A stretch of DNA of 21,723 bases, taken from positions 1 through 21,723 of the forward strand of contig CABSBF010000030.1 of NCBI GenBank assembly GCA_902475855.1, given 5' to 3'. Every line of letters starts with the position of its first letter. Position 1 is the stretch's first letter. Of this stretch, positions 15,441 through 21,723 are shown in pieces. The position numbers and the translations under genes were made by a program. This DNA is from an uncultured Eubacteriales bacterium (GTDB taxonomy: Bacteria; Bacillota; Clostridia; Oscillospirales; Oscillospiraceae). The notes under the pieces were generated by a model. It was not told where the DNA came from and made no database searches. It was given only the letters and a program-made list of their open reading frames with translations.

Positions 15441-17309
15441 ATGCGCTATTTTGCCGGAACCTATGACATCGCCGTCGTCGGCGCGGGCCACGCCGGAATC
15501 GAAGCGGCGCTGGCCGCCGCCCGCCTCGGCCTGAAAACCGTGATCTTCACCATCAATCTCGACGCCGTGGGCAATATGCCCTGCAACCCGGCCATCGGCG
15601 GCACGGGCAAGGGCCACCTCGTGCGCGAGCTGGACGCCCTCGGCGGCGAAATGGCGCGTGCCGCGGACGCCTGCTGCATCCAGTACCGGATGCTCAACCG
15701 CGGCAAGGGCCCCGCCGTCCACTCCCTGCGTGCACAGGCCGACCGCCGCCGGTACCAGGAATTTATGAAGCATACGCTGGAATGTCAAGAAAATCTGGAT
15801 CTCAAGCAGGCCACCGTAACGGATATCCTGACCGAAAACGGCCGCGTAAGCGGCGTGGTGACGCAGCTCGGCGCGGAGTACCGCGTGCGCGCCTGCGTGA
15901 TCGCGGCGGGAACCTATCTCGACAGCCGCGTTATCACGGGCGAAGTGAGCCTGCCCTCCGGCCCGGACGGGATGCGCGCCGCGCTGGAGCTGACCGGCTC
16001 CCTGCGCGCCCTCGGCCTGAACCTGCGCCGCTTCAAGACCGGCACGCCGCCGCGCATCAACGCGCGCAGCGTCGATTTTTCCAAAATGGAGCTTCAGCCC
16101 GGCGACGAAACGCCGGAGCCCTTCTCTTTTTCGACTCATACGGCGCCGGAGAACCGCGCCGTGTGCTACCTCACCTACACGAACGCCGAGACTCACCGCA
16201 TCATCCGCGAAAATCTCTCGCGCAGCCCCCTGTATGACGGCTCCATCACGGGCATCGGCCCGCGCTACTGCCCCAGCATAGAAACAAAGGTCGAGCGCTT
16301 TGCCGACAAGCCCCGCCACCAGCTCTTTCTCGAGCCCTGCGGCCTCGGCACGGAGGAGATGTACTTGCAGGGCTTTTCCTCCAGCCTGCCGGAGGACGTG
16401 CAGCTTGCGATGCTGCACACCGTCGCAGGGCTGGAGCACGCGGAGATGATGCGCCCGGCCTACGCGATCGAATACGACTGCGTCGATCCCACGGAGCTCT
16501 ACCCCACGCTGGAGTGCAAAAAAGTCCCCGGCCTCTACGGCGCGGGCCAGTTCAACGGCTCGTCCGGCTATGAAGAGGCCGCGGTGCAGGGCTTTGTCGC
16601 CGGCGTGAACGCTGCGCTGGCGATCCAAGGCCGTGAGCCGCTGATCCTGCGCCGCTCGGACGGCTACATCGGCACGCTCATAGACGATCTGGTCACCAAG
16701 GGCACCGAGGAGCCCTACCGTATCATGACCTCGCGCAGCGAGTACCGCCTGCTGCACCGGCAGGACAACGCCGACGAGCGCCTTGCGCCCATCGGTCACC
16801 GCATCGGCCTTATTTCCGACGCGCAGCTTGCCGCCGTGGAGGAAAAATACGCCGCCGTGCGCGCGGAGATCCGCCGTCTGGAATCGACCGGCACTCCCGC
16901 GACCGAGGAGCTCAACCGCTTTCTGGAGAGCGTGTCCTCCGCGCCGGTCGTCAGCGCGGCACGCCTGATCGACCTGCTGCGCCGTCCGGAGCTGAGCTAC
17001 GATATGCTTGCCCCCTTCGACCGCACGCGCCCGGCGCTTCCCAGGGAAGTCACGCGTCAGGTCGAGATCCGCGTCAAATACGAGGGCTATTTGCAGCGCC
17101 AGCAGAAGCAGATCGAGGAGTTCTCCCGCGAGGAGGAGCGCCTGCTCCCGCCGGACGCTGATTACGAGTCCATTGCGGGCCTGCGGCTGGAGGCGCGGCA
17201 GAAGCTCGCACAGATCCGCCCCCGCTCCGTCGGGCAGGCCGGGCGCATCTCCGGCGTCTCCCCTGCGGACATCGCGGTGCTGCTGATCTGGCTGGAGCGC
17301 GGAACCTGA
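15441..17309 (+). CDS. mnmG: tRNA uridine-5-carboxymethylaminomethyl synthesis enzyme MnmG
   Basis: MnmG (GidA) is the FAD- and NADH-using partner of MnmE in modifying tRNA wobble U34. The 622-residue protein has the FAD-binding GAGHAGIEAALAAARLG near its start. It continues with NMPCNPAIGGTGKGHLVREL, RFKTGTPPRI, the catalytic-Cys region GPRYCPSIETKVERF, FLEPCGLGTEEMYLQGFSSS and GQFNGSSGYEEAAVQGFVAG. The helical tRNA-binding C-terminus ends GRISGVSPADIAVLLIWLE. The ATG at 15441 follows AAAGGA at 15425-15430, which overlaps the rsmG stop; an in-frame ATG at 15279 lies inside rsmG and was rejected. It is the last gene of the plus-strand run and is followed by a hairpin-rich intergenic region. 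Confidence 0.98.
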   Translation: MRYFAGTYDIAVVGAGHAGIEAALAAARLGLKTVIFTINLDAVGNMPCNPAIGGTGKGHLVRELDALGGEMARAADACCIQYRMLNRGKGPAVHSLRAQADRRRYQEFMKHTLECQENLDLKQATVTDILTENGRVSGVVTQLGAEYRVRACVIAAGTYLDSRVITGEVSLPSGPDGMRAALELTGSLRALGLNLRRFKTGTPPRINARSVDFSKMELQPGDETPEPFSFSTHTAPENRAVCYLTYTNAETHRIIRENLSRSPLYDGSITGIGPRYCPSIETKVERFADKPRHQLFLEPCGLGTEEMYLQGFSSSLPEDVQLAMLHTVAGLEHAEMMRPAYAIEYDCVDPTELYPTLECKKVPGLYGAGQFNGSSGYEEAAVQGFVAGVNAALAIQGREPLILRRSDGYIGTLIDDLVTKGTEEPYRIMTSRSEYRLLHRQDNADERLAPIGHRIGLISDAQLAAVEEKYAAVRAEIRRLESTGTPATEELNRFLESVSSAPVVSAARLIDLLRRPELSYDMLAPFDRTRPALPREVTRQVEIRVKYEGYLQRQQKQIEEFSREEERLLPPDADYESIAGLRLEARQKLAQIRPRSVGQAGRISGVSPADIAVLLIWLERGT

Positions 17310-17325
17310 CCTTATCTTAATAGAA

Positions 17326-17353
17326 TAACGGCGTGACTTTCGTCACGCCGTTA
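17326..17353. repeat. 28-nt perfect palindrome, left copy
   Basis: TAACGGCGTGAC, loop TTTC, GTCACGCCGTTA: a perfect 12-bp stem. The same 28 bases recur at 17610-17637. This copy lies 16 nt after the mnmG stop and has no T-tract behind it, so alone it is a poor terminator. Confidence 0.95.
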
Positions 17354-17576
17354 CAGACTGTCAAAAAAGTCCGAAACCGTCAAAATCAGTTCACCTATTT
17401 AATGGTCTTTTACTGTCTGCGTTTTGATTTTTAAAATCAGAGTATTCTGAACTTTATAGCCTAAAAAAATCGCTTGCTTCGCAAGGATTTTGACTTACTG
17501 CGCAACTCACACCCTACCGTACCGATGTACGCCGACGGGCGTGAGTTGCTTGTCTTCCGAACCTTTTTGCAGTCTG
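17354..17576. repeat. Imperfect terminal inverted repeats inside the paired palindromes
   Basis: The left end CAGACTGTCAAAAAAGTC (from 17354) resembles the reverse complement of the right end, CAGACTGCAAAAAGGTTC (read leftward from 17576). The outer seven bases are identical and the similarity continues through an A-run to a GAA. This defines a segment of about 223 nt with inverted ends. Confidence 0.55.
17463..17491 (-). terminator. Possible minus-strand terminator hairpin inside the element
   Basis: On the minus strand, AAAATC-CTTGC-GAA-GCAAG-C-GATTTT is followed by more T residues. It could end transcripts coming from the ABC permease gene about 190 nt upstream, though the stem is AT-rich and may only be a structural part of the element. 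Confidence 0.35.
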
Positions 17577-17609
17577 TCAGCGTGTCGAAAAGAGTTTTTC
17601 GACACGCTG

Positions 17610-17637
17610 TAACGGCGTGACTTTCGTCACGCCGTTA
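17610..17637. repeat. 28-nt perfect palindrome, right copy
   Basis: Identical in all 28 positions to 17326-17353. Unlike the left copy, it is followed by GGC and seven T residues, making a good terminator. Because the unit is palindromic, the two copies are both direct and inverted repeats of each other. Confidence 0.95.
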
Positions 17638-17647
17638 GGCTTTTTTT
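17610..17647 (+). terminator. Intrinsic terminator for the mnmG operon
   Basis: The right 28-nt palindrome (12-bp stem) is followed by GGC and TTTTTTT at 17641-17647. If the 284-nt unit is an insertion, this was probably the original mnmG terminator. Confidence 0.75.
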
Positions 17648-17649
17648 CG

Positions 17650-17678
17650 CGGCCGCCCGAACGGGTGGGCCGTTTTTT
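17650..17678 (+). terminator. Second plus-strand terminator hairpin
   Basis: CGGCC (17650-17654) pairs with GGCCG (17668-17672), with inner CCC/GGG pairs around GAAC, then six T residues at 17673-17678. The T-tract overlaps the last codon of the convergent ABC permease gene. It would back up the terminator at 17610-17647. Confidence 0.6.
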
Positions 17679-20600
17679 ATTCCACGGATTTCAGCGATTC
17701 GGCCATGTCGATGCGGTCGATCTTTCGCGCCAGCAGGACGCATACCACGGAGCCGAGCAGCATGGTGATCAGGAAGGACAGGCCGTAGCTCAGGGGCGTA
17801 ACCTGCGATTGGAAGGACACCATGTCCAGACGGATCTGCTGCATGATGAACCGATGCAGCGCCCAGCCGCAGGGCAGCCCCACGACCGCGCCGAGGAAGG
17901 TGAGCATCATCACCTCGCGGAACACGTAAAACCGCGTTTCCGAGCGGTAGAATCCCAGCACCTTCACCGTGGCGATCTCGCGCACGCGCTCGGTGATGCT
18001 GATGTTGCAGAGATTGAACAGCACGACCAGCGCCAGCGCGCAGGCGCTTCCGATGACCAGCGCGACGATATAATCCATGCTTTTCATCATATTGCGCACC
18101 AGGGAACGCAGCGAGGCCACGACCGTGACATTGGCCACGCGCGGATGATCCGCGACCTCCGCGCCCAGCGCATAGGAGTCGCCGTCCGTCGTGAGATAGG
18201 CGGTTTTGTACTGGCAGCTCGTGCCGAACAGCCGCTCGTAGGTCTGCCCGGTCATGTAGGCGTAGTGATAGACGTAGTTTTCGACCAGACCGGCGACGGG
18301 CAGCTCCACCTTCTGCGTTTCGCTGACGCTGACCGTGATCGTATCGCCCGCCTTGACGCCGAGCGCCGCGGCCAGTGCGCGGTCGATGAGCGCGCCCTCC
18401 TGCGGATAGGCGACCTCTTGCTCGCCGTTTCGGAAGCCGATCAGTTTTGTGATGTCCATATCATCCGTCGCGACGACGTTCAGCGTGTAGGCGCCCTTCG
18501 CCGTTTTGATCTCGTAGGAGCCGGTTTCGGCAAAGACGCACTCGTCGGCGTCGGCAAAACGCTCGCGGAAGGCAGCCTGCTGCGTCTCGTCCATGGGTGT
18601 GGAGAAGGTCGCGGAGATGTCATAATGCGTGATCGTGCCGAACTGATCGTCCGCGACGGTCGTAATGGAATCGCGAATGCCGAAGCCCGCGACGATCAGC
18701 GCCGTGCAGCCGCCGATGCCCAGAAGCATCATGTACAGGCGCTTTTTGTAACGCATGATATTTCGGATCGAAACCTTGTGCAGGAAGGAAAGGCGTCCCC
18801 ACAGGAAGGGCAGCCGCTCAAGAAGAATCCGCTTGCCGGGCTTGGGCGCCTTGGGGCGCATCAGACCGGCGGGAAGCTGGCGCAGCTCCGCGCGGCAGGC
18901 GAAGAAGGTCGCCCCCACCGAGCAGGCCAGCGCCGCAGCGACGGAAATCGCCGCCATCAGCGGATCGAAGTAGTACTTCAGCCAGGGGGTGAAGTTGTAG
19001 AGCATGGAGTAGCCCTTCCATATCCCCTGCGGGAAGAGGAAAGTCCCGAGCAGGAAGCCCACGACCGCGCCGATGAGCGCGGCGGAGCCGGAATAGGAGG
19101 TGTATTTCCATGCGATCGCGCCGTCGGAATAGCCGAGCGCCTTGAGGGTGCCGATCTGCGTGCGCTGCTCATCCACCATGCGTGTCATGGTCGTGATGCA
19201 CACGAGCGCCGCCACGAGAAAGAAAAACAGCGGGAACACCTTCGCGACGCCCTCCACAATGGAGGAATCGCTCTTGAAGGAGAGATAGCCCGTGTTGGTG
19301 CCGCGGTCAAGGACATAGGTGGAGGGATGTTCGATCTTTTCCACCTCGATCTGCGCTTTTTCCAGCGCGTCCCTGCCCTCCGCCAGCTTTTCCTCCGCTT
19401 CCGCGAAGCCCTGCTGGGCCGTTTCATAGGCGGCCTCATATTCGGCCTGCCCCTGCGCAAGCCGGGCGCTTGCAGCGTCGAGCTGCGCCTTGCCGTCGGC
19501 GATCTCCTGCTCGCCCTGCGCAAGCTGTGTCTTACCGTCGGCGATTTTCTGCCGTGCCGCCGCCAGCTCGGCCTCCTTGGAGGCAAAGGTGGCATCCGCC
19601 TCGGCGCGCGCAGCGTCCAGCTCGGCCTGTCCGGCATCTAGCTGCTCCTTGGCGTCCTTGAGCTGCAGATACTGCTGGAACTGCTCGTTGCTCTCAAACT
19701 GATCAATCAGCATCTGCGCCGCGTCCAGCAGCGCTTTGCAGGCCAGATACTCCGGCGAGCCCACCTCCAGCCCGGCAAGCCGTTCTTCCATCTGCCGGCG
19801 CGTAACGAGCAGCGCCTCATACTGCACCGGAAGCCCCGTTGCATTGAACTTCGCCAAACCGTCCTCGACTTTGGCGCGGTTTTCATCCAGTTCCTTCTGC
19901 TTTGCGTCGAGCTGTGCGTAGGCATCGGCCTTCGCCGCAGCAAGCTGCGACTCCCCAGAGGCGAGCTCGGCCTCACCGGATTCCAGCTCGGTACGCTTTT
20001 CCTCCAGCGTTTTTTCGGCGTCCTCCAGCTTCTGCCGGTTCTGCGCAATTTCCGCACGGCCGCTGTCCAGCTTCCGCTTGGCCGCCGCCAGCTCCGACTC
20101 GGCATCGGCGCGCTGCGCCTGATATTCCGCCTCGCCCTTGTCGTACTCCGCCTGCGCCTCGGCCAGTGCCTTGCGCGCTGTGTCGATCACATCGTCATAG
20201 CGAATCTGTGCGCGCTCCGCCAGCGCCTTGGTCAGCGCCGGGCGCAGCGCGTCGGTCGACTTGGTGTATTCATCGGAGTAGAGTGTCCGGTCGGCATCCG
20301 CCACACGAACCGCGATCTCCGTAAAATAGTCCAGCGTAAAAGCCCCGGCCGGCACATAGGCATAGGCGTCAATGCTGCCGCCGCCCAGCGCCGTCGTGCC
20401 GCGCTCCACATTCAGATACAACGGCGAAGTACACAGACCCACGACGGTGAATTCCTTCTCCGCAAGGCAGTCGTCTATGGATGTGCGCGTGACGCGCAGG
20501 GTCTGACCCAGGAGCTCTTCGCCGTAGCGATTCGCATCCAGCAGACATTCGTCCGCCTTTTCCGGCAGGCGGCCCGCCGTGACCTGCGGCATGCTGACCT

Positions 20601-20940
20601 TATCCGGCAGAGAAAGGAGCTTCATCGTCCGCTCCTTGTCGTCCAGCTCGGTTACGGCGTCCACCGTGATCGCGCCCTCCGCCGTCTCCACACCGGAGAG
20701 GGCGGCAAAGCTGTCCACGTCCTCCTGCGTCAGGCCCAGCGTCGAAAGCAGTCGAAAATCAAAGAGCTTCGTCTCCTCAATGTACTCTCCTGCCGAAAGC
20801 AGCATCGCGGGCTTCGCCGCCTTCAGTCCCGCAAAAAAGCCCACGCCCAGCGCGATAATGGCAAGAATGGCCAGAAAGCGTCCCAGTGAATGCCGCAGCT
20901 CCCGCAGATTGTTTTTTCTCCACGCGCTGCCCATTACCAT
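17677..20940 (-). CDS. ABC transporter permease, FtsX/MacB type, with long extracellular coiled coil
   Basis: A 1087-residue membrane subunit, pairing with the ATPase just upstream. A first membrane helix lies at about residues 21-40, then a MacB-like outer domain. A very Ala/Glu/Lys-rich coiled coil spans about 255-385 and 425-535, with near-repeats such as IADGKTQLAQGEQE and IADGKAQLDAASAR. FtsX-like membrane bundles are at about 567-690 and 957-1075, separated by a second outer domain after a helix near 732-752. This duplicated FtsX plan with a coiled-coil insertion is common in Firmicute exporters or mechanotransmitters; cargo is unknown. The ATG at 20940 overlaps the ATPase end by 7 nt; an ATG at 20934 (TAATG overlap) is nearly as good. 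GAGGAG lies 5 nt before the first. Confidence 0.9.
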   Translation of the reverse strand: MVMGSAWRKNNLRELRHSLGRFLAILAIIALGVGFFAGLKAAKPAMLLSAGEYIEETKLFDFRLLSTLGLTQEDVDSFAALSGVETAEGAITVDAVTELDDKERTMKLLSLPDKVSMPQVTAGRLPEKADECLLDANRYGEELLGQTLRVTRTSIDDCLAEKEFTVVGLCTSPLYLNVERGTTALGGGSIDAYAYVPAGAFTLDYFTEIAVRVADADRTLYSDEYTKSTDALRPALTKALAERAQIRYDDVIDTARKALAEAQAEYDKGEAEYQAQRADAESELAAAKRKLDSGRAEIAQNRQKLEDAEKTLEEKRTELESGEAELASGESQLAAAKADAYAQLDAKQKELDENRAKVEDGLAKFNATGLPVQYEALLVTRRQMEERLAGLEVGSPEYLACKALLDAAQMLIDQFESNEQFQQYLQLKDAKEQLDAGQAELDAARAEADATFASKEAELAAARQKIADGKTQLAQGEQEIADGKAQLDAASARLAQGQAEYEAAYETAQQGFAEAEEKLAEGRDALEKAQIEVEKIEHPSTYVLDRGTNTGYLSFKSDSSIVEGVAKVFPLFFFLVAALVCITTMTRMVDEQRTQIGTLKALGYSDGAIAWKYTSYSGSAALIGAVVGFLLGTFLFPQGIWKGYSMLYNFTPWLKYYFDPLMAAISVAAALACSVGATFFACRAELRQLPAGLMRPKAPKPGKRILLERLPFLWGRLSFLHKVSIRNIMRYKKRLYMMLLGIGGCTALIVAGFGIRDSITTVADDQFGTITHYDISATFSTPMDETQQAAFRERFADADECVFAETGSYEIKTAKGAYTLNVVATDDMDITKLIGFRNGEQEVAYPQEGALIDRALAAALGVKAGDTITVSVSETQKVELPVAGLVENYVYHYAYMTGQTYERLFGTSCQYKTAYLTTDGDSYALGAEVADHPRVANVTVVASLRSLVRNMMKSMDYIVALVIGSACALALVVLFNLCNISITERVREIATVKVLGFYRSETRFYVFREVMMLTFLGAVVGLPCGWALHRFIMQQIRLDMVSFQSQVTPLSYGLSFLITMLLGSVVCVLLARKIDRIDMAESLKSVE

Positions 20941-21638
20941 TCAATCTCCTCGATCGGCATCGGATGCTCATTGGTCTGCATGGACTGCACCGTGCCGTTT
21001 TTGATGTGGATCACACGGTCGGCCATCGCCGTCAGAGCGGAGTTGTGCGTAATGATGACGACGGTCATACCGTTTTCTCGGCTCTGTGCCTGCAAAAGCG
21101 CGAGAATCTGCTTACCGGTGTTGTAGTCGAGCGCGCCGGTCGGCTCGTCGCAAAGGAGAAGCTGCGGCCGCTTGGCCAACGCCCGGGCAATCGCAACGCG
21201 CTGCTGCTCGCCGCCGGAAAGCTGCGCCGGAAAATTCGCCATGCGTTCGCCCAGACCGACATCGCGCAGAACCTGCGCCGCAGGCAGGGGATCCTTGACG
21301 ATCTGCGATGCGATCTCGACATTCTCAAGCGCCGTGAGATTGGGGATCAGGTTGTAAAACTGGAACACAAAGCCGATATCACGGCGGCGGTAATCGGCAA
21401 GCTGCCGTTTATTAAAGGCAGAAACCTCCCGTCCGTCGAGAAACACCCGGCCGGTGCTCAGTGTGTCCATCCCGCCGAGAATGTTCAGCAGTGTCGTCTT
21501 GCCGGCGCCCGAAGGCCCGACGATCACGCAAATCTCGCCCTTTTCAATTGTAAATGTCGCGTCATGCAGCGCAAGCACGGACGCCGCACCAGCGCCGTAG
21601 CGCTTTTCCACATTTTCAAACTGAATAAAAGAACTCAT
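20934..21638 (-). CDS. ABC transporter ATP-binding protein (MacB/LolD family)
   Basis: A 234-residue nucleotide-binding subunit that powers the permease encoded next to it. Walker A is GPSGAGKTT at residues 40-48, the Q-loop region is FVFQFYNLIPNLTALENVE, the signature is LSGGEQQRVAIARAL, Walker B is LLLCDEPTGALD and the switch His is in VVIITHNSAL. The LIPNLTALENV pattern and length place it with MacB/LolD/FtsE-type ATPases that partner FtsX-like permeases. GAGG about 8 nt before the ATG serves as ribosome-binding site. It opens a two-gene minus-strand operon; no two-component or regulator gene is visible before the window ends. Confidence 0.95.
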   Translation of the reverse strand: MSSFIQFENVEKRYGAGAASVLALHDATFTIEKGEICVIVGPSGAGKTTLLNILGGMDTLSTGRVFLDGREVSAFNKRQLADYRRRDIGFVFQFYNLIPNLTALENVEIASQIVKDPLPAAQVLRDVGLGERMANFPAQLSGGEQQRVAIARALAKRPQLLLCDEPTGALDYNTGKQILALLQAQSRENGMTVVIITHNSALTAMADRVIHIKNGTVQSMQTNEHPMPIEEIEW

Positions 21639-21668
21639 ATGTCAACCTCGTTTTTTCATATATGTTAA

Positions 21669-21697
21669 AGTATACCTTGAGAAAATCGAACAATAAA
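21669..21697 (-). promoter_or_regulatory. Candidate promoter for the ABC exporter operon
   Basis: On the minus strand, TATACT (21674-21669) is a good -10 box, and TTTATT (21697-21692) is a weak -35 at 17-nt spacing. The site is about 30 nt upstream of the ATPase start, in an AT-rich stretch that has no open frame within the window. Confidence 0.4.
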
Positions 21698-21723
21698 GTG
21701 GCAACATCAGAATTCATAAAAAA

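Larger units (their letters stand above)
17326..17637. mobile_element. Putative small non-coding insertion (MITE-like), hairpin-rich
   Basis: This stretch has no credible gene and lies between the convergent mnmG and ABC permease genes. Identical 28-nt palindromes bound it, 284 nt apart. Inside are imperfect inverted ends and at least three further hairpins: 17466-17491; 17502-17549 (GCAACTCAC pairing with GTGAGTTGC); and 17578-17609 (14-bp stem CAGCGTGTCGAAAA). It is more AT-rich than its surroundings. These traits fit a small non-autonomous element or an interspersed intergenic repeat. There is no transposase nearby and no second copy in this window, so mobility is inference. A structured non-coding RNA is an alternative. 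Confidence 0.5.

Noticed and set aside
17326..17637. CRISPR array
   Set aside because: Only two repeat copies, 284 nt apart, with no regular spacers and no cas genes.
17617..19641. 674-codon plus-strand open frame
   Set aside because: Antisense to the ABC permease and begins within a terminator palindrome; composition mirrors the permease codons.

Overview
The window is a bacterial chromosomal fragment made of two compositionally different pieces joined at about position 1570. Positions 1-1569 are AT-rich (about one-third G+C by eye). They carry the end of a SH3b/DUF4015 glycosidase-like gene and the start of a yutD-like gene, both on the minus strand. YutD is a family I associate with Bacilli and related AT-rich Firmicutes. 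From 1570 onward the DNA is strongly GC-rich and looks like a Clostridia/Oscillospirales (Oscillospiraceae-Ruminococcaceae type) genome. At the join, both the glycosidase gene and mutL are cut inside their coding sequences at the same base, so a chimeric contig is the simplest reading; a real rearrangement cannot be excluded from sequence alone.

The GC-rich part is a dense, collinear plus-strand housekeeping block: mutL (C-terminal part), miaA, hfq, a HlyD-like membrane protein, ylmE, sepF, divIVA, an isoleucine T-box leader with ileS, an RlmI-like rRNA methyltransferase, a lipoprotein M3 peptidase, mnmE, a DUF3267-like membrane protein, rsmG and mnmG. The common theme is tRNA/rRNA modification and charging (MiaA, IleRS, RlmI-like, MnmE, RsmG, MnmG) plus septum and pole proteins (SepF, DivIVA). 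Many genes are coupled by 4-nt ATGA overlaps (HlyD/ylmE, M3/mnmE, DUF3267/rsmG). The visible control points are a hairpin around the hfq ribosome-binding site, a near-consensus promoter inside the 3' end of ylmE, the T-box and its terminator before ileS, a terminator after ileS and an extended -10 promoter before the M3 peptidase.

Positions 17310-17676 contain no gene but are full of hairpins. Two identical 28-nt perfect palindromes, 284 nt apart, bracket a segment with imperfect inverted ends. This looks like a small non-autonomous mobile element (MITE-like) inserted next to the mnmG terminator. Beyond it, transcribed convergently, is a minus-strand ABC exporter pair (ATPase plus a 1087-residue FtsX/MacB-type permease with a long extracellular coiled coil), with a candidate promoter near the right edge.

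I found no clear new defence or mobile system. The most interesting signals are the junction, the hfq leader hairpin, the structured element after mnmG and the DUF3267-like protein whose metal-binding motif appears to be lost.
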